Made by a program: the position numbers and the translations under genes. From Chlorobiota bacterium (GTDB lineage Bacteria; Bacteroidota; Bacteroidia; Bacteroidales; VadinHA17): 44,860 bases of DNA. This document shows, in pieces, positions 36,890 through 44,860 of this stretch. The stretch's first letter is position 1. Each line of letters opens with the position of its first letter. The stretch covers positions 1 to 44,860 of the forward strand of contig JAADHC010000028.1 of the NCBI GenBank assembly GCA_013152085.1, written 5' to 3'. The notes under the pieces are model-generated. The model was not told the origin of the DNA and did no database searches. It was given only the letters and a program-made list of their open reading frames with translations.

Positions 36890-37085
36890 AGCCCGCTAAA
36901 TTCTATAACTCTTTTGAAACTCAACACTACTAACTTTGGAGCCAAGCTCGCAAACGCAACGGCAGGCCTCAATCCGGGAAACCGGATCACTTTTATAAGT
37001 GCATTGGAAACCGGAACGTTTGTGGCAGCTCCACCCATGTCTTATTGGGGTTTTTAAAGCTATAGAAGTTAGCGGGCTTTTTTTA
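36890..37085 (+). ncRNA. ssrS: 6S RNA
   Basis: The architecture is that of 6S RNA, which binds RNA polymerase holoenzyme. A closing stem of 18 bp with one mismatch joins 36890-36907 and 37061-37078. A large internal bubble follows, about 29 nt on the 5' side and 27 on the 3' side. The apical arm is closed by TGGAGC/GCTCCA (36937-36942 and 37028-37033) and GCAAACG/CGTTTGT (36950-36956 and 37017-37023). Two terminal hairpins follow, one with a GAAA tetraloop (36972-36987) and one at 36988-37001. A T7 run after the closing stem gives termination. Length about 196 nt and location between zapA and rny fit. No promoter with a clean consensus was found. Confidence 0.82.
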
Positions 37086-37107
37086 TAACGTATTAAAACT
37101 TAAGAAA

Positions 37108-38667
37108 ATGATATTAATGATACAAGTATCTCCGGTGTTCCTGGTAGGAATTTCGCTGGCTGCGGTGCTTGCGGGATTTGGCCTGGCATATTTTATTTTT
37201 TCCAGGGCCCTCAGTTCAAGGCAGAGAAAGATCATCAGGGAAGCTGAAATAGAAGCCGAAGTGATTAAAAAAGATAAAATCCTTCAGGCTAAGGAGAAAT
37301 TCCTTCAGCTTAAAGCAGAACATGAAAAGTATATCAATGAAAAAAATAATAAACTGTTGTTTGCCGAACAGCGTTTTAAGCAGAAAGAAAATTCATTGTC
37401 CCAGAAACATGAGGAGGTACAGCGAAAACAGAACGAGCTGGATGCCATTCGTTCCAGTTTGCAACAGCAGATAGAAATTGTTGAGAAGAAGAGTGAAGAA
37501 TTGGAACGCCTGCACAGGCAAAACGTTGAACAACTTGAGGCGATCTCAGGGTTGTCTGCCGAGGAGGCCAAGTCACAGTTGATGACTTCATTGAAAGATG
37601 AGGCAAAAACTGAAGCGATGTCCTATATCAACGAGATTGTTGATGAGGCAAAAATGACTGCCGGTAAAGAGGCCAAACGTATTGTTGTACAGACGCTTCA
37701 ACGGGTAGCTACCGAAACGGCTATCGAAAACTCGGTAACGGTTTTCAATATTGAGTCGGATGAGCTTAAAGGGCGTATCATCGGAAGAGAAGGCAGGAAT
37801 ATTCGTGCTCTGGAAGCTGCTACCGGTGTGGAGATTATCGTTGATGATACACCGGAGGCTATTATCCTTTCCTGTTTCGACCCGGTGAGGAGAGAGATTG
37901 CCAGGCTTGCGTTGCATCAACTGGTCAGCGATGGCAGAATCCATCCTGCCAGAATCGAAGAAATTGTTACCAAAACACAAAAGCAAATTGAAGAGGAGAT
38001 CGTAGAAGTTGGAAAACGTACGACTATCGACCTGGGAATCCATGGACTACACCCGGAGTTGGTGCGACTGGTAGGCAAGATGAAGTATCGCTCATCCTAC
38101 GGACAAAACCTGCTTCAGCATTCACGCGAAGTAGCCAACCTTTCTGCCATCATGGCATCAGAGCTTGGATTAAATCCGAAACTGGCCAAACGTGCCGGTT
38201 TATTGCATGATATCGGGAAAGTACCTGACGATGAACCGGAATTGCCACATGCTGTTCTGGGGATGAAACTTGCCGAACGGTATAAGGAAAAACCGGAGGT
38301 ATGTAATGCGATCGGTTCTCACCATGATGAAACGGAAATGACCACCCTGATTGCACCGATTGTCCAGGTATGTGATGCAATCTCGGGTGCACGGCCTGGA
38401 GCCCGCCGCGAGATTGTCGAATCTTATATTAAACGTCTGAAAGATCTTGAAGAGCTTGCACTGTCATATCCCGGTGTATTAAAAACATATGCCATCCAGG
38501 CAGGACGTGAATTACGCGTTATCGTAGGTTCGGAAAAAGTTACTGACGAGGATGCAGAAACATTGTCCTATGATATTGCAAAGAAAATACAGGATGAAAT
38601 GACATATCCCGGCCAGGTGAAGATAACCGTGATCCGCGAGACGCGTGCCGTAAACTATGCAAAATAA
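37108..38667 (+). CDS. rny: Ribonuclease Y
   Basis: RNase Y is a membrane-anchored endoribonuclease that starts mRNA decay. An N-terminal transmembrane helix (about 7-30, [21 protein letters not shown]) is followed by a long coiled coil (to about 200). A KH domain carries [15 protein letters not shown]. The HD domain holds the metal-binding pair in [10 protein letters not shown] and downstream GSHHDE. Length 519 aa is normal. The first methionines are ambiguous (MILMIQ), so the start could be three codons later. It is preceded by the 6S RNA and followed by a hairpin. Confidence 0.96.
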   Translation: MILMIQVSPVFLVGISLAAVLAGFGLAYFIFSRALSSRQRKIIREAEIEAEVIKKDKILQAKEKFLQLKAEHEKYINEKNNKLLFAEQRFKQKENSLSQKHEEVQRKQNELDAIRSSLQQQIEIVEKKSEELERLHRQNVEQLEAISGLSAEEAKSQLMTSLKDEAKTEAMSYINEIVDEAKMTAGKEAKRIVVQTLQRVATETAIENSVTVFNIESDELKGRIIGREGRNIRALEAATGVEIIVDDTPEAIILSCFDPVRREIARLALHQLVSDGRIHPARIEEIVTKTQKQIEEEIVEVGKRTTIDLGIHGLHPELVRLVGKMKYRSSYGQNLLQHSREVANLSAIMASELGLNPKLAKRAGLLHDIGKVPDDEPELPHAVLGMKLAERYKEKPEVCNAIGSHHDETEMTTLIAPIVQVCDAISGARPGARREIVESYIKRLKDLEELALSYPGVLKTYAIQAGRELRVIVGSEKVTDEDAETLSYDIAKKIQDEMTYPGQVKITVIRETRAVNYAK

Positions 38668-38685
38668 TTTTAAATCAGTATGACT

Positions 38686-38719
38686 ATGATCTTAAAAGTC
38701 GAAGGCGCTTTAAGATCAT
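38686..38719 (+). terminator. Hairpin after rny, probable terminator
   Basis: ATGATCTTAAA (38686-38696) pairs perfectly with TTTAAGATCAT (38709-38719) around a 12-base loop, 18 bp after the rny stop. No T run follows, so termination is inferred from position. Confidence 0.45.
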
Positions 38720-38771
38720 CAAGACGAACTGATCCCGACTGCAAGGCACGGTTTGGATTCGATAAGGTTAT

Positions 38772-38855
38772 ATTCCCCGCTGCTTGTTGCTGTGTATACA
38801 ATGAACAATATACCTGTGCAATACCCCGTTGCTTGTGGAGGAATAATTCATTGAA
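38772..38855 (+). repeat. Two imperfect ~35-bp repeats, 49-bp spacing
   Basis: The segments starting at 38772 (ATTCCCCGCTGCTTGT) and 38821 (ATACCCCGTTGCTTGT) resemble each other over about 35 bases, ending in CAATGAA and CATTGAA. Each holds a worn palindromic core. The 49-bp step is the same as in the array at 34 kb, though the core sequence differs. Confidence 0.4.
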
Positions 38856-38947
38856 ATTGAAGAAAAGAACCACCGGAACATGTCAAAGGTTCGGGGTTTC
38901 TGATAAAAATTTGTTTATTTTGAACCGCTTTTAAAGTAAGCTGATGC

Positions 38948-40099
38948 ATGATTACGCTGGTTAATTTTATTGGTGCCCGTCCTCAGATTATTAAGGCTGC
39001 TGCAATCAGCAGGGCGGTTCATAACCGATTCGGCAGACAAATACAGGAGGTTATCGTTCATACAGGCCAGCATTATGATAAGCAACTATCGCAGGTGTTT
39101 TTTGATGAAATGCAAATACCGAAGCCGGATTTTAACCTTCATGTGGGGTCTGGCCCTCATGGAAAGCAAACAGGAAAAATACTGTCCAAAGCTGAAAAGC
39201 TTTTCAAAGATGTAAATCCGGAAGTAGTGGTTGTTTATGGTGACACCAATTCAACGCTTGCCGGGGCTTTGTCAGCTGTTAAAATGCACATCCCCGTCGT
39301 GCATATTGAGGCAGGTATGCGTAGTTTCAATAAAAATATGCCGGAGGAAATAAACCGCATTACTACCGATCATGTTTCCACCTTGTTATTTTCTCCTACG
39401 AATGCGGGCTTTAAGAATCTTTTACACGAAGGTTTCTCTCCTGAAAATATACCTCCTTATCATATTGATAATCCGAAAATTTATCATTGTGGTGATATCA
39501 TGTATGACAATGCACTCTTCTTCGGAAATATGGCCGGCAAAAAAAAGGGATTCCTGGAACGGCTGGGTATTATAAAAAATAAGTTTGTGTTGGCTACTTT
39601 ACACAGGGATTTGAATACCGATAACCGGGAGCGGCTGAATACCATTTTTTCGGCGCTTTCTGAGATCGTTTCTTCGGAAAAGATTCCGTTGGTAATGCCT
39701 TTGCATCCCAGAACGGTAAAAGCAATCAAAAAAGATCTGGAAAAGTCCCTGGCGAAGAAGATTGAGCGTAATTCTCTTTTCAGGATCATTCCGCCGGTAT
39801 CATTTCTGGAGATGATCCTCCTGGAAAAAACATCCGGGATAATCATGACGGATTCGGGTGGCGTGCAAAAAGAAGCACATTTTTATCATAAGAAATGTCT
39901 GGTGTTCAGGGATGAGACCGAATGGATCGAACTGGTGAAAAACGGCACGGCTATGCTGGTGGATGCCGACCGGGATAAAATTCTGAAAGGCTTTCGTACT
40001 TACATAAAAAGTGGCGAAGCAAAATTTCCTGCATTTTATGGCGATGGCCATGCTGCGGAATTTATTTGTAACGAAGTAATTGAGAATCTTAAATATTAA
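38948..40099 (+). CDS. wecB: UDP-N-acetylglucosamine 2-epimerase (non-hydrolysing)
   Basis: It converts UDP-GlcNAc to UDP-ManNAc for surface polysaccharide synthesis. The GT-B-like fold is shown by NFIGARPQIIKAAAI (6-20), HTGQHYD, VVVYGDTNSTLAGAL and HIEAGMRSFNKNMPEEINR (about 119-137), the family signature. DSGGVQKEA in the C-terminal domain binds the UDP. Length 383 aa is typical. It is the first gene of the polysaccharide locus, with the APS-kinase fusion gene starting 3 bp later. Confidence 0.93.
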   Translation: MITLVNFIGARPQIIKAAAISRAVHNRFGRQIQEVIVHTGQHYDKQLSQVFFDEMQIPKPDFNLHVGSGPHGKQTGKILSKAEKLFKDVNPEVVVVYGDTNSTLAGALSAVKMHIPVVHIEAGMRSFNKNMPEEINRITTDHVSTLLFSPTNAGFKNLLHEGFSPENIPPYHIDNPKIYHCGDIMYDNALFFGNMAGKKKGFLERLGIIKNKFVLATLHRDLNTDNRERLNTIFSALSEIVSSEKIPLVMPLHPRTVKAIKKDLEKSLAKKIERNSLFRIIPPVSFLEMILLEKTSGIIMTDSGGVQKEAHFYHKKCLVFRDETEWIELVKNGTAMLVDADRDKILKGFRTYIKSGEAKFPAFYGDGHAAEFICNEVIENLKY

Positions 40100-40102
40100 C
40101 CG

Positions 40103-40819
40103 ATGTATAAGGAAACGGGTTTACGTTCTATTCTGAAAACACTTAGCTGGCGGTTATGGGCAACACTGATCACCGCCACGATAGTTTATCTTTTTACCGG
40201 CAGGTTGGATGTTGCTGCTGCTGTCGGAGGGATTGATCTGCTTGTCAAACTCTTCCTTTATTATTTGCATGAAAGGATATGGAATAATGTTAATTATGGT
40301 AAGAAAGAGGTGGTTTCCAGAGTATTTTGGTTTACAGGACTTTCCGGTGCCGGAAAAAGTACACTGGCCGAAGCCTTGTATGCTGAATTGAAGAAAAAAG
40401 GTTATAAAACAGAACATCTTGACGGAGATAATGTGCGTCATATTTTTCCGAAAACGGGATTCACCAAGGAAGAGAGGGACAGACATATCCGCAGGGTGGG
40501 TTTTCTTGCCAGCAAACTGGAAAACAATGGGGTTTTTGTTACGGCTTCCTTTATTTCCCCTTATAAGGAATCACGGGATTTTGTGAGAAAACTCTGCCGG
40601 AATTTTGTGGAAATCTATGTTGCCACATCACTTGAAGTATGCGAACAACGGGATATTAAAGGGTTATATGCAAAAGCCAGGGCCGGGGAAATTAACCATT
40701 TTACCGGCATTAATGATCCGTATGAAATACCTGAGAATCCGGAAATTATCATTGATACCTCCAAAGAAAGTATAAACCAGAGTATTAAAAGGATTTTGCA
40801 ATATATTGATAAAAAGTAG
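40103..40819 (+). CDS. cysC: DUF2061-adenylylsulfate kinase fusion
   Basis: APS kinase phosphorylates adenylylsulfate to PAPS, the sulfate donor. The kinase domain (about 72-238) has the P-loop GLSGAGKST (79-87), LDGDNVRH, RRVGFLASKLENNG and the signature KGLYAKARAGEINHFTGI. The N-terminal 65 residues form a DUF2061 domain with a predicted transmembrane segment (TLSWRLWATLITATIVYLF) and a second hydrophobic one at about 38-55. The fusion should place the kinase at the membrane. It sits between wecB and a sugar-nucleotide epimerase, with no sulfate adenylyltransferase (CysD/CysN) nearby, suggesting sulfation of the polysaccharide. Confidence 0.93.
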   Translation: MYKETGLRSILKTLSWRLWATLITATIVYLFTGRLDVAAAVGGIDLLVKLFLYYLHERIWNNVNYGKKEVVSRVFWFTGLSGAGKSTLAEALYAELKKKGYKTEHLDGDNVRHIFPKTGFTKEERDRHIRRVGFLASKLENNGVFVTASFISPYKESRDFVRKLCRNFVEIYVATSLEVCEQRDIKGLYAKARAGEINHFTGINDPYEIPENPEIIIDTSKESINQSIKRILQYIDKK

Positions 40820-40864
40820 ATATTAATCCCTAATACGATTCAAAATATGATGGGCTTTCGGAGA

Positions 40865-41908
40865 ATGGAAAAAATCCTTATTACAGGAACAGCCGGTTTC
40901 ATTGGGTTTCATCTTGCAAACCGGTTAATATCTGAAGGATTTGAGATTACAGGACTGGATAATATTAACGATTATTATGACCCGGAACTTAAATTTAACC
41001 GTCTGAAACAAGCTGGTATCCGGAAGGCTGATCAGTGGAATATGGGGATCCGGAGTGAAAAATCTGAAAATTATACATTCTACCGTGCAGAATTAAATGA
41101 CAAGGATTTTATCCGTCATTTGTTTCGTGAAGAAAACTTTGATGCTGTGATCCATCTGGCCGCCCAGGCCGGGGTGCGTTACAGCCTGACACATCCGGAT
41201 GCATACATAGAAAGTAATTTGTCCGGATTCCTGTCAGTTCTTGAAGCCTGCCGGGCATATCCGGTGAAACATCTGGTTTATGCCAGTAGTTCAAGCGTGT
41301 ATGGATTAAACGAAAAGATGCCTTTCTCGGTAAAAGACAATGTTGACCATCCCGTAAGTTTATATGCCGCTTCGAAAAAAGCTAATGAGTTGATGGCTCA
41401 TACCTACAGCCATCTTTTCAATATCCCTGTCACAGGTTTACGTTTTTTCACGGTATATGGTCCGTGGGGCAGGCCTGATATGGCACTGTTTATTTTTACC
41501 GAAAAGATACTGAAGAATGAACCTATTGATGTATTCAACTTTGGGGAAATGGAGCGTGACTTTACCTATATTGATGATATTGTGGAAGGGGTTGTTCGTG
41601 TGTTGATGGTTCCACCGGAAGGGAATCCGGACTGGAAAGGAGAACATCCCGATCCTGCTTCTTCGCCCGCACCTTACAGATTATTCAATATCGGTAACAA
41701 CCGGCCGGTAAAACTGATGGACTTTATCCATACCATCGAGAAAGCCCTTGGCAAAAAATCAAAACTGAATCTCCTTCCCATTCAACCCGGGGATGTAGCC
41801 AAAACCTGGGCGGATGTGAGTGATTTGACGGAGGTGACGGGATATAAACCTGAAACGGATATAGAAGCCGGTATAAATGCCTTTGTTCGATGGTATGTAT
41901 CTTTATAA
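40865..41908 (+). CDS. UDP-glucuronate 4-epimerase-like NAD-dependent epimerase
   Basis: This is a short-chain dehydrogenase-type sugar-nucleotide epimerase. It has the NAD-binding GTAGFIG near the N-terminus, LDNINDYYDPELKFNRL typical of the UDP-glucuronate 4-epimerase branch, HLAAQAGVRYS, the catalytic SSSSVYG and YAASKKANE (Tyr and Lys), and RFFTVYGPWGRPDMA. It probably makes UDP-galacturonate. The chosen start at 40865 sits where family proteins begin (MEKILITG); an upstream ATG at 40847 in the same frame would add six residues. It lies 27 bp (to the upstream ATG) after the APS-kinase gene in the same operon. GDP-mannose or UDP-glucose epimerases are less likely. Confidence 0.9.
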   Translation: MEKILITGTAGFIGFHLANRLISEGFEITGLDNINDYYDPELKFNRLKQAGIRKADQWNMGIRSEKSENYTFYRAELNDKDFIRHLFREENFDAVIHLAAQAGVRYSLTHPDAYIESNLSGFLSVLEACRAYPVKHLVYASSSSVYGLNEKMPFSVKDNVDHPVSLYAASKKANELMAHTYSHLFNIPVTGLRFFTVYGPWGRPDMALFIFTEKILKNEPIDVFNFGEMERDFTYIDDIVEGVVRVLMVPPEGNPDWKGEHPDPASSPAPYRLFNIGNNRPVKLMDFIHTIEKALGKKSKLNLLPIQPGDVAKTWADVSDLTEVTGYKPETDIEAGINAFVRWYVSL

Positions 41909-42350
41909 AAACAAACTTTAGTTTTTTTTTACCAACTTATGTTAAATTCACAGCTTTTGTTTTATACAAAAAAGTGAAGATAATACTATCTGGATTTATT
42001 GTTGCGTTGGATTACGTTTTGTAAATTAGCTGCCGTTGATGATAAGGCAAAGATATGTACTGCTTTCGTGAAGGTCAGGTTTTGCAACCAGGGAACTTAA
42101 TGCGAAAGCAGTTGGTATAAATGGCTCTGTAGGAATGATTGATGAAGGGGGAATGTGTAATGTCGTTAAACTCATTTGAGTAAGAGAGTTTACGATTTTA
42201 TTCAAAGAATAGAGAAGCTGTAATCAATTGTTAGTCTGCGTATTATGAAGATACGCGTGTGACTGACGGGACGTAGTTGTGGGAAGTGGGAAGGTTGATT
42301 GGCGAAAGATGAAGTGAAAATTCCGGGACAGAATGGATTACTTATTTTAA
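41909..42350. other. Intergenic stretch without a recognisable gene
   Basis: No long open frame or known RNA is seen. Two small inverted repeats are visible: CGTTAAACTC against GAGTTTACG near 42163-42192, with one bulge, and GCGTAT against ATACGC (42238-42243 and 42251-42256). The composition turns AT-rich here. Confidence 0.4.
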
Positions 42351-42548
42351 AGTGAAATTCCTTATGATCTGTTGGAGCGGACAAAGGAATTTGCAATAAA
42401 GTGTATTTCGCTGGCAGAGAAGTTACCCAATACAATACTCAGAAGACACATTAAAGGACAGTTAATTCGTAGCGGATCCTCGGTTACTTCAAATTACCGT
42501 GCAGCCAGATTAGCTCAATCAGGGGTCGCCTTTATTCGTGAAACTTAA
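42351..42548 (+). pseudogene. Decayed four-helix-bundle protein gene (S23/IVS type)
   Basis: The frame encodes EIPYDLLERTKEFAIKC, then LAEKLPNTILRRHIKGQLIR and SGSSVTSNYRAARLAQS, the conserved N-terminal part of the four-helix-bundle family (23S rRNA intervening-sequence proteins). It then diverges to GVAFIRET and stops at 42546-42548, about half the usual length. No ATG is in frame; a stop lies directly upstream at 42348-42350. It is a fragment, not a working gene. Such genes are often scattered through Bacteroidota polysaccharide loci. Confidence 0.8.
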
Positions 42549-42623
42549 ATTTCACAAATGCAATGAATTGAAATTTGTAGGTTGAACAAACTAAACAGCG
42601 TGGTCTCATGACCGAAGGGAGTA

Positions 42624-42649
42624 ATCCCGACAGCGTAGCGTATCGGGAT
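42624..42649 (+). terminator. Hairpin ATCCCGA/TCGGGAT downstream of the four-helix remnant
   Basis: ATCCCGA (42624-42630) pairs with TCGGGAT (42643-42649) around a CAGCGTAGCGTA loop. I remember this hairpin as commonly following four-helix-bundle genes in Bacteroidota. A smaller GGTC/GACC hairpin precedes it at 42602-42613. Confidence 0.5.
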
Positions 42650-42830
42650 AAATGATATTTATGTTTTTGTTAGATAGAATATATTAGGCTGTGAAAATTT
42701 AAAAGATCCGTTTATACAAGTTAAGTTTGATAAATCCTTAAATGATATTATACCTGGTCTCTATTAATGTGAAGGTATTTGCAAGTAGTATATTAAACAA
42801 TTCTTTTAAGGATATAATTCATAGAGATTT

Positions 42831-44123
42831 ATGAGTAATTCTATTTTCGTGTACTTGAAAACGAACCATCTTGCACAAAAGGAAAACTTTACGAATTTTT
42901 TTTGGAGGGCAATCCAACTATTTGGAAAGAAGGGAGTTAGTTTTGTAATCTTTTATTTTGCCAGTCTTTTCTTAATTCCAAAAGATTTTGGAGAGCTGAA
43001 TTATTTACTGGCAATAGTTTCCTTATTGTTAATTTTCTGTGATTTCGGATTATCAACTGCAACTGCAAAATATGTAGCAGAATATAAATCAAAAGACAAG
43101 AAGTTGCTTAAAAAGGTACTTCCTTCAGTAACATTCTTGGTTTTTGTATTTACAAGTATGATAGTATTATTGTTACTTGCTCTTGGTAAGAAGATTATTG
43201 GTGATTACCCTTATATTTATATCTTTATTCCTTATCTGTATCTCGTACCAATAGTTGGGGTATTGGAAGGTATTTATCGGGGGAAAAAGAATTTTAAAAC
43301 CTTATCACTTATTACAATTATTTCTGGTTTAAGCACTATACTTCTTAGTTATTTCTTTATAAAAAATTATGGAATCACGGGAACGATTATTTCTTTGATA
43401 GTGTTATATATAATTGATGGAGTAATCCTGTTTGTTAAACAGGATGATAAATCTAGAGAATTTAATTATCAAATAGTTAAGGATGTAGCGAATTATTCAA
43501 TTATTTTAGGTGTAGTAAACTTGATGTATTATTTGTTTATTAGAGTTGATGTGTTGATTTTAAAAAGGTTTGATTACATTCTGGAAATAGGATATTATGA
43601 GATTATAAACCGTATTTTAGACTTGATTGTTATACCTTTTATTTTGTTTAGTCAGATTCTTGCACCAGATATAACAAGAGAATATGTCAAGAAGAAAATG
43701 AAATTAATAAAAAGAAAATCGAACTCTCTGATCATTTTTTCTTTATTGTTGATTGGTCCGGTTGCTGTGATTTTATATTTTTTATTTCCATATATTCTAA
43801 AATTAATGTTCGCAAAGTATTACGGTAATGAAATAATGCAGATGTTTAATCTTATTATTTTTGCCCTCCCGTTTCGGGTGATATATAATATACTTAATCA
43901 TGCAATTGCCGTACCCACGGGTCATGGTAAAATTTCGATGTGGGCGATGATTATAGGAGGAATAATTAATCTATTCCTGGATATCATATTTATAAAGGCA
44001 TTTGGTTATATAGGTGTTGTATACTCTACATTAGTTTGTTTTCCGGTTGCTGCGATAATTATGACAATCCTTCTTTATAAAAAGCTCAATAAACTGCTTC
44101 AAATTGATTCGGGTGAATTATAA
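42831..44123 (+). CDS. Wzx-type oligosaccharide flippase
   Basis: This is a polytopic membrane protein of the polysaccharide exporter (MOP) superfamily that flips lipid-linked repeat units across the inner membrane. About 12 hydrophobic segments are spread over 430 aa. The family opening appears as FWRAIQLFGKKGVSFVIFYF (24-43), then FGELNYLLAI and DFGLSTATAKYVAEY (about 72-86). Base composition is strikingly AT-rich compared with genes upstream of 41.9 kb, consistent with horizontal origin as is usual for these serotype-type genes. Specificity cannot be predicted. Confidence 0.85.
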   Translation: MSNSIFVYLKTNHLAQKENFTNFFWRAIQLFGKKGVSFVIFYFASLFLIPKDFGELNYLLAIVSLLLIFCDFGLSTATAKYVAEYKSKDKKLLKKVLPSVTFLVFVFTSMIVLLLLALGKKIIGDYPYIYIFIPYLYLVPIVGVLEGIYRGKKNFKTLSLITIISGLSTILLSYFFIKNYGITGTIISLIVLYIIDGVILFVKQDDKSREFNYQIVKDVANYSIILGVVNLMYYLFIRVDVLILKRFDYILEIGYYEIINRILDLIVIPFILFSQILAPDITREYVKKKMKLIKRKSNSLIIFSLLLIGPVAVILYFLFPYILKLMFAKYYGNEIMQMFNLIIFALPFRVIYNILNHAIAVPTGHGKISMWAMIIGGIINLFLDIIFIKAFGYIGVVYSTLVCFPVAAIIMTILLYKKLNKLLQIDSGEL

Positions 44124-44205
44124 TAAAAGGAGGGTAAATAAATGAATTTAATGCTGAACATAACTGGAACATGGTTATTTGATAATCAGATATGAATATA
44201 ACCGA

Positions 44206-44860
44206 ATGAAGCTAAATATTAAGTATTTCTTTTATTTGTATCCAATCTTCATTATTTGCCTTCCGAGACCGAACTATTTTGGAGAGGAGTTCTCAAGAGT
44301 CATGGATTTATCTGTAATGTTATATCCTTTACTTCTGTTGTTGATTCATTTATTGGTGAACCCTAAACTTAGGATATCTGTTTCAGGATCAAATGTAAAG
44401 TTGTTCTTTCTGGTCGTCGTATATTTTATTTGGCAACTCTCCGTAGTCTTTTTAAAAGGTATTCATGATGACTACTATGTAAAAGATGTTATACAATTAT
44501 ATAAACCGTTATTTTATGTAATATCCGTATTTGCCGGAATCTATTTTGCATCAAAGTTAGATGACAAAGATTTGTTTAATATCTTAATAATCATAGGGAT
44601 AATAAATATTATTGTTGTTCTGATACAGTTTTTTGAAGTTAAATCGTTTTTTTACTCTTTTTCTAACAGGCCAAAAGAAATAATTGATATACACTATCTA
44701 AGGGAGAATGCGCTTGCCAGAGTGATAGGCACTATTGGAAATCCAAATATGTTTGGTCTTTTTGCATCGGTTTATGCTGTTTTTTTTATTACAATGTATC
44801 GCAAGAATGCTGAGAAAAGATATATTTGGATTATTCTGATTAGTTTAATTTGTTTATTAG
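44206..44860 (+). CDS. O-antigen polymerase/ligase-like membrane protein, partial
   Basis: An open frame begins at the ATG at 44206 and runs off the window end (218 codons seen). It opens with a hydrophobic segment (YFFYLYPIFIICLP) and contains several more, including LFFLVVVYFIWQLSVVF and IGIINIIVVLIQFFE. The segment GTIGNPNMFGLFASVYA is the conserved G-x-x-x-N-P-N motif of the Wzy/WaaL O-antigen ligase family. It follows the flippase gene by 82 bp and is equally AT-rich. A polymerase role (Wzy) is inferred from position; the C-terminal half is not visible. Confidence 0.7.
   Translation, partial: MKLNIKYFFYLYPIFIICLPRPNYFGEEFSRVMDLSVMLYPLLLLLIHLLVNPKLRISVSGSNVKLFFLVVVYFIWQLSVVFLKGIHDDYYVKDVIQLYKPLFYVISVFAGIYFASKLDDKDLFNILIIIGIINIIVVLIQFFEVKSFFYSFSNRPKEIIDIHYLRENALARVIGTIGNPNMFGLFASVYAVFFITMYRKNAEKRYIWIILISLICLL

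Noticed and set aside
36908-36938. Promoter within the zapA-rny gap (TTG ... TAACTTTG)
   Set aside because: The TTG lies only 14 bases from TAACTTTG, too close for a promoter, and the region is inside the predicted 6S RNA.
38680-38934. 84-codon open frame after rny
   Set aside because: It begins inside the hairpin after rny and runs through the degenerate repeats; the composition is unlike a protein and no ribosome-binding site is seen.

Overview
The window looks like chromosomal DNA of a Bacteroidota bacterium, probably from the Bacteroidales/Marinilabiliales side, although the species cannot be named from sequence alone. Four things point there. The primary sigma factor is short (286 aa) with no large N-terminal region 1.1. 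Many genes are preceded by the Bacteroidota -7 element TAnnTTTG, sometimes with TTG 20-22 bases upstream. A DUF6452/DUF6048 gene pair is present. There is also a TPR/outer-membrane-barrel pair and a zapA-6S RNA-rny block of the kind seen in this phylum.

Layout. 1-1.3 kb: a small secreted protein of four near-identical WD40-like repeats, flanked by two 126-bp direct repeats that each encode the same broken C-terminus of another protein. 1.4-7 kb: ftsE, then a two-gene operon of a giant TPR protein and an outer-membrane beta-barrel. 7.1-18.8 kb: housekeeping genes (gyrB behind a long leader, an M28 peptidase, an S9-like peptidase with dapF, an HtrA/Deg protease, rpoD, uvrB, a secreted endonuclease/exonuclease/phosphatase protein) with clear terminators and promoters. 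19-26.9 kb: a five-gene acyl-CoA operon (crotonase, 3-hydroxyacyl-CoA dehydrogenase, acyl-CoA dehydrogenase, fused isobutyryl-CoA mutase IcmF, butyrate-kinase-like protein). 26.9-36.1 kb: mostly minus-strand genes (hotdog thioesterase, DUF6048/DUF6452 pair, C69 dipeptidase, iron alcohol dehydrogenase, anmK), a divergent sugar-nucleotidyltransferase-like gene, a 700-bp intergenic region full of palindromic repeats, and an M23 peptidase. 36.2-38.7 kb: a coiled-coil protein, zapA, a 6S RNA and rny. 38.9 kb to the end: the start of a surface-polysaccharide locus (wecB, DUF2061-APS kinase fusion, UDP-glucuronate-epimerase-like gene, a decayed four-helix-bundle gene, a Wzx-type flippase and a partial Wzy/ligase-type gene). 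Base composition falls sharply to AT-rich from about 41.9 kb.

How the genes work together. The 19-27 kb operon can interconvert isobutyryl-CoA and butyryl-CoA and run butyryl-CoA through crotonyl-CoA and 3-hydroxybutyryl-CoA to acetoacetyl-CoA. Its last gene should be butyrate kinase, but four of its diagnostic active-site motifs are altered, so it may be a non-catalytic family member. This is the strongest candidate for new biology here. The other main points of interest are the ~50-bp palindromic repeat family present in both orientations, the tandem perfect 14-bp palindromes, the 6S RNA, and the long gyrB leader.
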